Origin: Bradyrhizobium sp. CB1650
GTDB taxonomy: Bacteria; Pseudomonadota; Alphaproteobacteria; Rhizobiales; Xanthobacteraceae
Length of the DNA stretch: 64,000 nt
Assembly (NCBI RefSeq): GCF_029761915.1
Contig: NZ_CP121695.1
Span: forward strand, 6,601,501-6,665,500
Direction of reading: 5' to 3'
Position numbers and translations under genes: made by a program. Below, piece by piece: positions 8,908 through 18,404 of the stretch. The stretch's first letter is position 1. Each line of letters starts with the position of its first letter. Below the pieces are notes generated by a model that made no database searches, was not told the DNA's origin, and saw only the letters and a list, made by a program, of their open reading frames with translations.

Positions 8908-9633
8908 TTACTTGACCCGAAGTTGCTCCTGATGCGCCTTCACCAGGTCATGCATACTGTTGAACCTAAAGTCGACCTTCGGCATCTGACCCGGATTCAT
9001 GGTGGCTCCGAAACCCTGTTGATCGTGGCGGCGATAGATCCAGCACGACTTCAAGCCGTGCTCGTTGGCCGGCTTGTGGTCGTGGAACATGCTCTCGGCC
9101 GTGTGCAGGATCTTCTCTTTCTTCACGCCAATCTCTCCCAGCTTTTCGATCATGTAGTCGAAGTTTCGGGACGACGGCTTGTATGATCCGACGTCCTCGG
9201 CGGTATAGATCGCGTCGAACTCCACCTGTAGCCTGCGGTTACTCGCCTGGAACGTCTCGTTGTCCACATTCGATAGGATGACGAGCTTGAAATACTTTTT
9301 CAGATACTGGAGCGCTCCCGGGGAATCCTCGAATGTCGGCCAATTTCCGACCGACCGGCCGTATTCGACGCAATCTTCGTGGGTGACGTGCACGCCCCAT
9401 TCCTCGGCGAGGCGCTTGTAGACGATCGGCAGCAGGTCCTGGTATCGCTTCGCCGGGGTGTACTTTTGCTGGCTCGATTCGTGACGCGCATGCGCCTCCA
9501 GAATCTGGTCGCGTGTGAGCGGGCGCTTCACGCGATCTGCCAAGCCCTTCAGAGCATCGACCATTCCGGTCTCCCAATCGATCAAGGTGCCGTAGCAGTC
9601 GAAGGTCAGCGCGTCGAAATCGGTGAGCAACAT
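8908..9633 (-). CDS. Haloacid dehalogenase, type II (HAD superfamily)
   Basis: A 241-residue HAD hydrolase. Motif I is TFDCYGTLIDWE with the nucleophile Asp, motif II is VILSNVDN, and motif III/IV includes GSYKPSSRNF. This FDCYGTLxD form is typical of type II (L-2-haloacid) dehalogenases, though many members act on other small substrates. ATG 9633 is chosen because AGAGGAG lies just upstream; an in-frame GTG/ATG further upstream would add 45 residues of non-family sequence. It follows the frameshifted glutamate dehydrogenase on the same strand, 147 bp downstream. Confidence 0.88.
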   Translation of the reverse strand: MLLTDFDALTFDCYGTLIDWETGMVDALKGLADRVKRPLTRDQILEAHARHESSQQKYTPAKRYQDLLPIVYKRLAEEWGVHVTHEDCVEYGRSVGNWPTFEDSPGALQYLKKYFKLVILSNVDNETFQASNRRLQVEFDAIYTAEDVGSYKPSSRNFDYMIEKLGEIGVKKEKILHTAESMFHDHKPANEHGLKSCWIYRRHDQQGFGATMNPGQMPKVDFRFNSMHDLVKAHQEQLRVK

Positions 9634-9780
9634 GTCGAAGTCTCCTCTTTGATTGTTATCAACGTAAGGCAAGGTGGGTGGAAGGGTCGCCGCGTCGACG
9701 CGGTCGGGCCCGCAGAACCGAACGCATTTCGGCCTCGCGACGGCACAATCTGCCGCTGGCGTCGACACCGACGGAACGCT

Positions 9781-11042
9781 TCATGGAAATAGCCCTCTGG
9801 TCCCCTTGGCGTCGCGCACGCGCTGGACCCCAATCGAGAGCGCGGCGTTTCTGTTGGAGATGCCGAGCCGCTCGGCGCGTCCCACGACCTGCGCGAAGTT
9901 GCGATCCAGAATTTCGTACAGCCTCCTCATGACTTCCGGCTCGTCCCAGAATAACCGCTGGAGGTCCTGCACCCACTCGAAGTAACTGACGATCACGCCG
10001 CCCGCGTTGCAGAGAATGTCCGGCACGACGAAGATATCGCCCCGCGCCTCGATGATCGTGTCGGCGTCCGGCGTGGTCGGGCCGTTGGCGCCCTCGGCGA
10101 TGATCCGGCACTTGAGAGCCGCCGCATTGCTCCCGTCGATGACGCGCTCGACCGCAGCAGGAACCAGGACGTCGCACTCCAAAGTCAGAATTGCCTGCGG
10201 ATCGATCTCTGACTGCTGGGCGAATCCCTTCAAAAACCCCACCTGTCTCAGGTGGCGGAGGACCGCCTCGATATCGAAGCCCCTCGGGTCGTGCAGCGCC
10301 ACAGAGCGATCGCTGATGCCCAGGATGCGGACGCCCTGCCTAGCCAGCGCGACCGCGCTGACCGATCCGACGTTTCCGAAGCCCTGGACCACTGCCGTTG
10401 CGGATTTCGGATCGATCCCGAGCTTCTCCATCGCCCGGCCCGCAAGATGAGCGACACCGTTGCCGGTGGCATCCCGCCGGCCGTGCGTTCCGCCGGCCGC
10501 GATCGGCTTACCGGTCATTTCGGTCACGGTGCGGCCCTGGTACATGGAATAGGTGTCCATGAACCAGGCCATCACTTGCTCGTCCGTACCGAGGTCCGGA
10601 GCCATCACGTCCGTGTAGGGGCCGACGAACGGGATCATCTCCTGCATGTAGCTCCGGGACAAAGTCTCCAATTCGCGCCGGGACAACGCGCGGGGATCCA
10701 CCGCGATGCCGCCCTTCGCTCCGCCGTAGGGCAAGCCAGACAGCGCGCACTTCCAACTCATCCAGATTGCGAGAGCGCGACTTCGCCGAGGTCGACGTTG
10801 GGCGCAAAGCGCGTGCCGCCCTTCGTCGGTCCAAGCGTCAAGTGATGCTGCACCCGATAGCCCTCGAACACCGCGACGCTCCCGTCGTCGCGATGGATCG
10901 GACAGGTCACGGCCATCGCACGCTTCGGATAGAGCAGCCGGTCGCGCTCGTCGAAGGAGAGATCGAGCAGTTCCGCCACGCCGTCGAACTGACGGCGCGC
11001 CATCTCGAACACAGGGCCTTGATAGATCGTTGGATGGGTCAT
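9781..11042 (-). pseudogene. gdhA: Glu/Leu/Phe/Val dehydrogenase, one-base frameshift
   Basis: The first ~90 residues ([30 protein letters not shown]) are in one frame and the rest ([44 protein letters not shown]) in another. They join near 10770, where [15 protein letters not shown] needs one extra base. Adding it gives exactly 420 residues, the usual length for NAD(P)-dependent glutamate dehydrogenase, with the catalytic-lysine motif and Rossmann glycine motif intact. The encoded enzyme would interconvert glutamate and 2-oxoglutarate, fitting nearby aminotransferase and semialdehyde dehydrogenase genes. It diverges from the FAD oxidoreductase at 11224. Whether the deletion is real or a consensus error cannot be told from this sequence. 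Confidence 0.9.
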
Positions 11043-11223
11043 TTATGATCTCCACCGGAGTCGGAGAAACTCCGTATCGGAGGTGATCAATACAAAGCCC
11101 CAGAAGAGAGAACTGCCGAACATCGCGCCATTTCGGTAGAGCCTTCTTCGAAATCGCATTTGAACGGCAACCGCTGCCGCGCGATTGCGCGAAGATGATC
11201 CGACGCCAATCGGAGGCCGCAGC

Positions 11224-12663
11224 ATGTCTTACTCGGTACAAATTCACGCGTTTCGCGAGCTTCTGGACCAGACAGGCGTCGTAGACGATCCGGAACGGAT
11301 CGCCACCTACACCACGGATCAGCGCCAGCTCTTCACCGGCTCGACCTTCGCCGTGCTGAAGCCGGCGACCACGAAGCAGGTCGCCGACATCGTGAAGCTG
11401 GCGGCGCGTCTGAGCATCGGAGTCGTCCCGCAGGGTGGCAACACCAGCTACTGCGGCGGCGCGACGCCGGACGCATCCGGACGGCAGATCATCGTCAGTC
11501 TTGAGCGGATGGACAGGATCCGCGAAATCGACCCCCTCTCTATGAGCATCTCGGTCGACGCCGGCGCCATCCTGAAGAACGTACAGGACGCAGCCGCGGA
11601 CGCAGGACTTCTGTTGCCGCTCAGTCTCGGCGCCGAAGGAAGTTGCCGGATCGGCGGCAACATCGGCACGAACGCCGGCGGACTGTCCGTCGTCAAATAC
11701 GGGATGACGCGCGACCTGCTCCTCGGCATCGAGGCGGTCCTCGCGGACGGCACCATCGTCTCGGACATGCGCAAGTTGCGGAAGAACAACACCGGCTACG
11801 ACGTCAAACAGTGCTTCGTCGGAAGCGAGGGAACTCTCGGCATCGTCACGGGCGCCGTGCTGCGTCTCGCGCCCTTGCCAACCCGTCGCACGACCGCCTG
11901 GCTGAAGCTTGCGGCCGGCGCCCCGCTCGCCGAGCTTCTCGCCTTGGTGCGGCGCGAGTCCGCGGACCTGCTCACGACGTTCGAATTTATGACCGCCAGG
12001 TCGATCGCGCTCGCGACTGACGCGATGACCAACCCACCGTCCGTCGGTGCCGGACCAGGCGGTGCCGTGCTCGTCGAGCTCGCGTCCTCCTCCAATCATC
12101 TCGACCTCGACGGACTCATAGAAGGCGTTCTCAGTGAAGCAGTCGAATCCGGATGGATCGAGGACGCTTTCTTGGCGCAGAGCGGAGCCCAGCGGGCCGC
12201 GATGTGGGAGGCACGCGAGACCATTCCGGAGGGCGAGAAGCGCTGCAACGGATCGGTGAAGCACGACATCTCGGTGCCGCTTTCCGCCATCCAGCGCTTT
12301 CTGGACGCAGCCGGCTCGCAGGTGCGCGCCTATGGCACCAATCTCGAGCTCTCCGTCTATGGCCACGTCGGCGACGGCAATCTGCACTACAACGTATTGG
12401 TCCCTTCGAACGCCGACCGGATCGAGTTCACTCGCGAAATCGAAGGGGGCCTGTCGCTGCAACTCTACGACACGGCCGCATCCCTCGGCGGAACCTTCAG
12501 CGCGGAACACGGCGTTGGCCGGTTCAAGAAGCATCTTCTGGAGAGGTATGGCGACGCTGGCCGCATCGCCGCGATGCGCCGGATCAAGGCCGCTTTCGAT
12601 CCGGCGAACATCTTGAACGCGGGCGCAGTAGTTCGTCCGTTCGAGCCCGATGACGTCGACTGA
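11224..12663 (+). CDS. FAD-binding oxidoreductase, GlcD / D-2-hydroxyacid dehydrogenase family
   Basis: A 479-residue PCMH-type flavoprotein. The FAD-binding segments are PQGGNTSYCGGAT and LGAEGSCRIGGNIGTNAGG, and the C-terminal FAD-oxidase domain carries VYGHVGDGNLHYN and the hallmark SAEHGVGRFKK near the end. Relatives oxidise glycolate, D-lactate or D-2-hydroxyglutarate. With gabT/gabD-like genes nearby, D-2-hydroxyglutarate is one possible substrate, but this is inference. ATG 11224 is preceded by GGAGG; an in-frame ATG at 11185 would add 13 unrelated residues. It ends 52 bp from the convergent CobW gene. Confidence 0.9.
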   Translation: MSYSVQIHAFRELLDQTGVVDDPERIATYTTDQRQLFTGSTFAVLKPATTKQVADIVKLAARLSIGVVPQGGNTSYCGGATPDASGRQIIVSLERMDRIREIDPLSMSISVDAGAILKNVQDAAADAGLLLPLSLGAEGSCRIGGNIGTNAGGLSVVKYGMTRDLLLGIEAVLADGTIVSDMRKLRKNNTGYDVKQCFVGSEGTLGIVTGAVLRLAPLPTRRTTAWLKLAAGAPLAELLALVRRESADLLTTFEFMTARSIALATDAMTNPPSVGAGPGGAVLVELASSSNHLDLDGLIEGVLSEAVESGWIEDAFLAQSGAQRAAMWEARETIPEGEKRCNGSVKHDISVPLSAIQRFLDAAGSQVRAYGTNLELSVYGHVGDGNLHYNVLVPSNADRIEFTREIEGGLSLQLYDTAASLGGTFSAEHGVGRFKKHLLERYGDAGRIAAMRRIKAAFDPANILNAGAVVRPFEPDDVD

Positions 12664-12715
12664 GTTGTTCGGCGCTTCGCATTCGAGCGACACGGGGCCT
12701 CCTCTCGCGTGCCGT

Positions 12716-13732
12716 TCAGGCGGCACGTTTCGATGTGATCTTCAGGGTGGGCCGGACCTCCGCCGAGTAACCGCCCGATATCGAGGTCAGTTCGTCCAGG
12801 TCGACGTCACGCGCAATGATGACGATTCCGCGTCCCGTCGAGGGAGCAGCTTCCACCCAGCTGGGCTCGGCGAACGTAGTGCCGACGCCGTCGATCAGGA
12901 TCGGCCTGGCTACGCCACCGACTGAAACCAAACCTTTGACCCGCAGCAGCCTGTCGCCGCAAAGTCCCGCGAGATCTTCGAGCCAATCACACAGATCCCT
13001 CCACGGAACGGCGGCCGGCCATTCCGCGAGGAAGACGCCGAGCCGCGAATGATCGGTGGCCACGATCGCATGGAATTGGCTTGCAATCGCCCGTGCCTCG
13101 AGTTCGGTCGGCGCGAAGGCCGCCCTGGTGCGAGCCAGCCTGTCCACCGTGGCGATCACGCCGGCCGCCGGATTGAATTGTCGTGCGACGCTCTCGGCGG
13201 AAGCGATATCGTCCACCGAGACCCGGTCGAGCTTCGTGACCACGATGGATCTGGCGGCGGTCAACTGCGCGGACCGGATCGGAAACGTCACGTCGTCGGT
13301 CTCCGGATTGGCGGCATCCAACGTCGAGATGATGCGCAGGCGGTATTCGGCTCTGTTGTAGCGCATCAGCGAGCGCAGAATGGGACCGGGCATCGCCAAG
13401 CCGCTCGTCTCCAACACGATGCGGCGAAATTCGCCTGCGCCGGATTGACGACGCAAGGCGAGCAGTTCGTCAATCGCCGCGTGCAGATCGTCGCCGCACG
13501 AGCAGCAGACGCAACCGTTGCCGAGCAGCGTCATCGGAAGATCCCGCCGCCCCGAAGAGACGACGGCGCCGTCAACGTTAATCTCGCCGGCCTCGTTCAC
13601 GATCACGCCGATGTCGGCCGACTCGGGCAGCGAGAGATAGTCGCACAGCAACGTCGTCTTGCCGCTGCCGAGGCTGCCGGTCAGCAGGACGAACTCCGGC
13701 GCGGACAGCCGGCTCTGCAAGCCGGTCCTCAA
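12716..13732 (-). CDS. CobW/COG0523-family GTPase (putative metallochaperone)
   Basis: About 338 residues. The P-loop is TGSLGSGKTT near residue 17-26, the family-typical metal-binding CxCC is present as GCVCCSC, and VVTKLD resembles the GTPase specificity motif. COG0523 proteins deliver zinc, cobalt or nickel to partner enzymes. The frame has no ATG before the P-loop. TTG 13732 overlaps the TGA of the upstream amidohydrolase gene (TTGA), which suggests translational coupling; TTG 13720 is an alternative. Being last in the liv-amidohydrolase operon, it may load the amidohydrolase metal site. Confidence 0.87.
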   Translation of the reverse strand: MRTGLQSRLSAPEFVLLTGSLGSGKTTLLCDYLSLPESADIGVIVNEAGEINVDGAVVSSGRRDLPMTLLGNGCVCCSCGDDLHAAIDELLALRRQSGAGEFRRIVLETSGLAMPGPILRSLMRYNRAEYRLRIISTLDAANPETDDVTFPIRSAQLTAARSIVVTKLDRVSVDDIASAESVARQFNPAAGVIATVDRLARTRAAFAPTELEARAIASQFHAIVATDHSRLGVFLAEWPAAVPWRDLCDWLEDLAGLCGDRLLRVKGLVSVGGVARPILIDGVGTTFAEPSWVEAAPSTGRGIVIIARDVDLDELTSISGGYSAEVRPTLKITSKRAA

Positions 13733-15309
13733 GCCGCCCTCCGTCGTGCTTCGACCATCTCCTCGATGTCGGCGAGAAGTTCGGCCGGATCGAAGATCGC
13801 GCCTTCCTTGATGACGGTGGAGATGCTGCGCTTCCAGATCACCGAGGCGGTCGGGTCGTCCAGTCGCATCGCACCGGTTCCGTAGAGAAGCTTGAAGTCG
13901 TTGAGCGGGTTCTCCTCGTGGACCAGGATGTCGGCGAACTTTCCGACCTCCAGCGTTCCGACCTCCTCCTCGATTCCGAGCAGCTCTGCACCCCAAGTGG
14001 TTGCGGCCCGCAAGACCTCCAGAGACGTAAACCCCGCCTCTTGCAGTAGCTCGAGCTCGCGGACCAGGCCGAAACCGTAGGTCTGAAACATAAATCCAGA
14101 ATCCGATCCGACGCACACGCGTCCGCCGAGGTTCTTGTAGTCGTTGACGAACCTCATCCAGAGCCGAAACGTCTCGCGCCACTCGACCTCGTTGGTGGTT
14201 GACCAGCAGTACCAATAGGCGCCATGCCCGCCGCGCTGCGGCTGGAAGTAGGCCCACAGGGTCGGATCGGTGAAGCGATCGTGCCAATCCGCCCGTCGGA
14301 TGCGCATCAGGTCGCGGTTGCCATCGTAGACGTTGAAAGTGGGAACGAAGGTGTGGCCGGCTTCGAGAAACGCTTGGAGAACCTCGTTCCACTTCTGCGA
14401 GTCAGGCTTCGCCGCCTGGAGGAATGTTTGTCCGGCCGTCGAGAACCGGAGATATTCGTCGTTGTAATCGTAATCAGGTGGAAAGGACTGCAGCGTCTGA
14501 CCATCCAGCAGCGCCTCGGGGATTCCGTAGGAATGCTCCGTGCTCGTCAGTCCCCATTGGGCGGTCCGCAGCGAGTTCATCCGGCCGACGGCCAGTTGAG
14601 CATGGTGACAGCATGTGCGCAGGCCGAGGCTTCGACACTGCTCCAACGCCGCCTTCATTATCGCGGGCGGAGCCCCGAAGAACTTGATGCCGTCTGCTTC
14701 TCGGTCCTTGACGGTTTGAAGCCACGTGCGGGCGTCCTCGGGGGTGTGGATGGTCTTCACATAGTCGTTCGTGCCGGGGAACGGTGCGTAGGCCAGGATG
14801 CGGGGAGCATCGATTCGGTGATCGGCTGCTGCCTGTTTCTGCTGCAGCGTCCACCGAAGCCCATTGAAGCAGCCCGTCTCGCGGACGGTCGTGACCCCGT
14901 GCGCCAGCCACAGCTTGTAGACGTAGTCGGCGTTCGGCATGGGCCCGTTCTCGGCGTGGAACGGCGCACCGATGTGCGCATGGCAGTCCACCAGCCCTGG
15001 CGTCAGGAACTTGCCGGAGCAATCGATCTCGAAATCGCCCGCACCGGGACGGCGGTCCGGATAGATCGGCAGCTTCGGCGTACCGACCTTCTTCAGCACC
15101 GCGATCCGGCCGTTCTCGACCACCACGTCGGCGGGTCCCCATGGCGGGGCACCGGTGCCGTCGATGATCGATGCTCCACGCAGCACCAGTCGCTTGAACG
15201 GGCCGCGCCCGCGGGTCCGGCCCGTCGCGGCCTCGACCCGAGGCAGACCGGCCGCAGCGAACATTCTGGCGAACTCGTCGCCGGCGCCGTTGGTGTCCGG
15301 TTGCATCAT
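13729..15309 (-). CDS. Metal-dependent amidohydrolase
   Basis: A 526-residue amidohydrolase-superfamily enzyme. Metal ligands are visible in GLVDCHAHIG (HxH at about 112-114), CCHHAQL (His in the mid barrel) and GSDSGFMF (the conserved Asp). The C-terminal LEVGKFADILVHEENPL is typical of cytosolic hydrolases such as imidazolonepropionase-like and prolidase-like members. The reaction is probably hydrolysis of a C-N bond in a cyclic or acyl amide. It overlaps livM by 4 bp upstream (ATGA) and the CobW GTPase downstream (TTGA), so the substrate is probably what the ABC transporter imports. The substrate is unknown. Confidence 0.9.
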   Translation of the reverse strand: MMQPDTNGAGDEFARMFAAAGLPRVEAATGRTRGRGPFKRLVLRGASIIDGTGAPPWGPADVVVENGRIAVLKKVGTPKLPIYPDRRPGAGDFEIDCSGKFLTPGLVDCHAHIGAPFHAENGPMPNADYVYKLWLAHGVTTVRETGCFNGLRWTLQQKQAAADHRIDAPRILAYAPFPGTNDYVKTIHTPEDARTWLQTVKDREADGIKFFGAPPAIMKAALEQCRSLGLRTCCHHAQLAVGRMNSLRTAQWGLTSTEHSYGIPEALLDGQTLQSFPPDYDYNDEYLRFSTAGQTFLQAAKPDSQKWNEVLQAFLEAGHTFVPTFNVYDGNRDLMRIRRADWHDRFTDPTLWAYFQPQRGGHGAYWYCWSTTNEVEWRETFRLWMRFVNDYKNLGGRVCVGSDSGFMFQTYGFGLVRELELLQEAGFTSLEVLRAATTWGAELLGIEEEVGTLEVGKFADILVHEENPLNDFKLLYGTGAMRLDDPTASVIWKRSISTVIKEGAIFDPAELLADIEEMVEARRRAA

Positions 15310-16253
15310 TCGAGTATCGCCTTCTTTCCGTAGCCCGCGTCCGGAGTGGAGCGCGATGCGCTCAGGCCGGATTGTTCGTTGGTCATGCGGAATGCACCAT
15401 CGGGCCGCAGCCGCATGACGAGGATCAAAGTGACGGCGATCGCAAACTCGCGGAGCGATGCGATCTGCACGGCGTCGAGCCCCGGGATCGCGGCAGCGAT
15501 GAAACGGGTTGCTTCGAGCAATGCCACCAGGGCCAACGAACCGACCACGGCGCCGGCAAGGCGTGTGTTTCCGCCGACGGTGACCGCGAGAAAGATGTAG
15601 ATCGTCAGTTGGACCATGAAGACGTCGGGCGCGATGTAGCTGGTGAAGTGCGCATACAGCGCGCCACCGAGCCCGGAGAGTGCCGCGCCGATTCCGAACG
15701 CCTGGAGCTTCAGCCGGAGCACGGATTTTCCGGCCACGGCCGCGACCTGTTCGTCGTCACGCACTGCGCGCAACGCCCGCCCGAAGGGGCTTCGGAGGAG
15801 CCAACTGAGGAGGAAAGCGACAACGCCGACGAGCAGCCAGGTCAGGATGAGATAAAAGAGGGGAAAGGAGCCACCGAGATGGTCCTTGAGCGGCGCCACG
15901 ATCCCAGAGATGCCGTCGCTGCCTTTGGTCAGCCACTTCTCGTTCGTTTCCGCCAAACGCAGGATCTCTGCAAATCCAAGGGTCACGATCGCGAGGTAGT
16001 CGCCGCGCAGGTTGCGAACGACGAAACACAGAGCAACGCCGACCGCGGCGGAAACCGCAGCGGCCGCAATCCAGTCGATCCAGATCGGAAACCCCGCTCC
16101 CGACAGCAGCGCGGACGTATACGCGCCCAAGCCTACGAACCCGACCAGGCCGAGATTCACCAGACCACCCTGCCCCCACGCCATAACCAGACCAAGGGAT
16201 AGCAGAGCGTAGAACCCGGCGATCGTGCCGGCGAAAATAAGATAGGAAATCAT
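15306..16253 (-). CDS. livM: Branched-chain amino acid-type ABC transporter permease LivM
   Basis: A 315-residue polytopic membrane protein of the LivM family, with about 8-9 hydrophobic segments and the conserved stretch NLRGDYLAIVTLGFAEI near residue 80. It forms the channel with LivH. Its ATG overlaps the livH stop by 4 bp and its stop overlaps the amidohydrolase start, so all three are coupled. In accessory loci such permeases often carry amides or other amino compounds rather than leucine. Confidence 0.92.
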   Translation of the reverse strand: MISYLIFAGTIAGFYALLSLGLVMAWGQGGLVNLGLVGFVGLGAYTSALLSGAGFPIWIDWIAAAAVSAAVGVALCFVVRNLRGDYLAIVTLGFAEILRLAETNEKWLTKGSDGISGIVAPLKDHLGGSFPLFYLILTWLLVGVVAFLLSWLLRSPFGRALRAVRDDEQVAAVAGKSVLRLKLQAFGIGAALSGLGGALYAHFTSYIAPDVFMVQLTIYIFLAVTVGGNTRLAGAVVGSLALVALLEATRFIAAAIPGLDAVQIASLREFAIAVTLILVMRLRPDGAFRMTNEQSGLSASRSTPDAGYGKKAILE

Positions 16254-17137
16254 CTTCGCACTCCCGACGCGCCGGAAAAGATGCCACCCGGCCGCGCGAG
16301 CAAGGTGATCAGGATCGCAACGAAGGCGGTCAGAGACTGGTAGACCGGCGGAAGGACCAAGAGGCCCAACTCGCCGATGACTCCCATCAGAAGGGCGCCG
16401 GCGACCGCTCCCGGCAAACTCGTCAACCCGCCGACGACGCTGCCGGCGAAGATCAGGAGGATCAGCCTGGATCCCGTCGACGGATCGACGCTGGTGTCGA
16501 TGGCGAAGAGCGCGCCGCCGACGCCCGCCAGTCCCATGCCGATGAAGGTGGCGAGGTTAGCGAGACGAACCGGTTCGATGCCTTTGAGCCGCGCGAGGTC
16601 GACGTTGTCGGCGACGGCGCGCATGGCCTTGCCCAGTTTGGTCAGCGAGAAGAACAGCGCGAGGAGAACGGCGAGCCCGATCGCTATCTCGAGGTTGTGC
16701 AACTGCTGAAGGCCGATGCGGATGCCGCCGACCTTCATGTCGCGGGCAATCGGCATATCGAAGCTGTTCAGGCCGCTACCGAAGGAGAAGCGATAGGCGT
16801 TCTCCAGCGCTATGTTCAGGGCGATTGAGACGACTGCCACCATCAGCGGCGTTTGGGCGCTCGGCTTCCGTCGTATGGGAGCGAGCGCGATGCGGTCTGT
16901 CACGACGCCCAAAGCCCCGGCAACGAGGAAGGCGATGATCAGGACCGGCACCAGCGGCAGATGGAGGGTCGTATTCGCCAGCCAGCCCGCGTACGCGCCA
17001 GCTGTGAGTTGCGCCGCGACGCTGAAGTTGACGAAACCGAGCACGCTGAAGATCAACGTAAGACCGAGTGCAGGCAGCGCGATAAGCGCGCCGACAATCA
17101 GTCCGTTCATGAGGTACTGCAGCATATCGTTGAGCAT
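16250..17137 (-). CDS. livH: Branched-chain amino acid-type ABC transporter permease LivH
   Basis: A 295-residue LivH-type permease with the usual N-terminal GALIALPALGLTLIFSVLGFVNF segment and a GIEPVRLANLATFIGMG cytoplasmic motif. It lies 18 bp downstream of the substrate-binding protein gene and overlaps livM by 4 bp. It partners LivM and the two ATPases encoded upstream. Confidence 0.92.
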   Translation of the reverse strand: MLNDMLQYLMNGLIVGALIALPALGLTLIFSVLGFVNFSVAAQLTAGAYAGWLANTTLHLPLVPVLIIAFLVAGALGVVTDRIALAPIRRKPSAQTPLMVAVVSIALNIALENAYRFSFGSGLNSFDMPIARDMKVGGIRIGLQQLHNLEIAIGLAVLLALFFSLTKLGKAMRAVADNVDLARLKGIEPVRLANLATFIGMGLAGVGGALFAIDTSVDPSTGSRLILLIFAGSVVGGLTSLPGAVAGALLMGVIGELGLLVLPPVYQSLTAFVAILITLLARPGGIFSGASGVRR

Positions 17138-17155
17138 GGCGGCGACTCGTGTTCC

Positions 17156-18370
17156 TTAACCGACCTTGTTGAGTACGAGTTTGCCGCCCATGACCTCTTC
17201 GTAGCGGAAGAAAACGCCCTTCACGTCGCCGTTGTCAGCGAATTCGAGGGTCCCGCTTGGCCCGTCGTAATTGACGCGGGCGCCGCTCACCAGCAATTTT
17301 AATGCTTCGACGGAATCGTCCGTCCGCTTGCCCTCGCGGTCTTGCGAGATGGCCCGTAGATTGTCGCGGACCGTTGTCCCATCCACCTGCCCGGTTGGGG
17401 CGTGCGCGAGCGCAAGCGCCGTAAGCACGACATGGTCATATACCTGGCACGAATAGCTATCGAGGTGCCCGCGCTTCATCTTTCCGATCAGACGCCTGTA
17501 GGCATTCGAATTCTCCGAGGCGGAGGGGACGAGCGAGTACGCTCCTTCAGAGACCTCTGCGGGAACAGCCTTCGTCAACGCCTCGTTGATGCCGAAGGAA
17601 AAGCCGACTTTCTTGCCGGAAAAGCCTGCGCGATAGAGGTCCTTCAGCACAACCGCGGTGTCGGGCACGTAGCCACCAAGCACGATAGCGTCCGGATTGT
17701 CTTTCAGGGCCTGATCAACCTCGGAACGATAGCTTGACTTCTTGTCTTCGTAGATCAGTCCGCCGCCGGTGCCACCGGCCGCTTTGAAGATCCCGGATAT
17801 GATGTCGATGTACGATTGTGCGAACGGGGTCTGCGGTCCAAGGAAGAACATCTTCTTGGCGCCCAGTTCAATCGCAAAATCGCCCACGCGGGTACCCTGC
17901 AGGGTAACAGTCGGCGAAGTCCTGAAGATGTAACCCTGATGCGGAAGCTTGGTGATGCTGTCGGCGCCGGACGCCGTGAGCAGGACGGTCTTACCTTCCC
18001 AACAGAGCGGGGCGATGGCTGATGTCACCGCCGAGGCGTACGAACCTCCGATCGAAACCACCTTGTCGACATCGATCAGCTTGTGCGCGGCGCGGACGGC
18101 GGCCTCCGGATTGCTCTGGTCGTCTTCGATCACAATCTGGATCGGGCGTCCGCGCACGCCGCCAGCTCCGTTGATCTCGGCCTCCGCGATTTTGGCCGCC
18201 TGGCCCATCGTGGCACCGAACTGGCTGGTGGCTCCCGTGAGCGGAATGATCAGGCCCACCTTGATCGGATCGCCCTGCTGCGCCCAGGAGCGGGAAAGGC
18301 TCGACGAGAGCATGAGCCCGCCGACGCCGAGGCCAGCCTGCAGAAAGGCACGTCTATCCAAATTCGACAT
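17156..18370 (-). CDS. ABC transporter substrate-binding protein, LivK / Peripla_BP_6 type
   Basis: A 404-residue periplasmic binding protein. The N-terminus has a twin-arginine-like signal (LDRRAFLQAGLGVGGLML, cleavage probably after SWA-Q), then the mature lobe begins KVGLIIPLTGATSQFG, typical of type I periplasmic amino-acid receptors. ATG 18370 follows GAGGAG; an upstream ATG at 18400 has no such support. It is encoded between the ATPase and permease genes. The ligand is not predictable from sequence; the adjacent amidohydrolase suggests an amide-containing compound. Confidence 0.9.
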   Translation of the reverse strand: MSNLDRRAFLQAGLGVGGLMLSSSLSRSWAQQGDPIKVGLIIPLTGATSQFGATMGQAAKIAEAEINGAGGVRGRPIQIVIEDDQSNPEAAVRAAHKLIDVDKVVSIGGSYASAVTSAIAPLCWEGKTVLLTASGADSITKLPHQGYIFRTSPTVTLQGTRVGDFAIELGAKKMFFLGPQTPFAQSYIDIISGIFKAAGGTGGGLIYEDKKSSYRSEVDQALKDNPDAIVLGGYVPDTAVVLKDLYRAGFSGKKVGFSFGINEALTKAVPAEVSEGAYSLVPSASENSNAYRRLIGKMKRGHLDSYSCQVYDHVVLTALALAHAPTGQVDGTTVRDNLRAISQDREGKRTDDSVEALKLLVSGARVNYDGPSGTLEFADNGDVKGVFFRYEEVMGGKLVLNKVG

Positions 18371-18404
18371 GTTCAACTCCTCACCGTTCGTCAGGTGCAA
18401 TCAT

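Noticed and set aside
10760..10775. Programmed frameshift in gdhA
   Set aside because: No slippery heptamer or downstream structure is evident, and frameshifting is not known for this enzyme; a deletion or consensus error is simpler.
11043..12726. A 981-residue minus-strand frame extending from the gdhA part to 12726
   Set aside because: Its first ~560 residues lie antisense to the well-supported FAD oxidoreductase gene and have no motifs; only the gdhA-coding end is real, and that is frameshifted.
13733..14392. N-terminal extension of the CobW frame into the amidohydrolase gene
   Set aside because: The extension is out of frame with, and wholly inside, the amidohydrolase gene; the family starts directly at the P-loop, so TTG 13732 is preferred.
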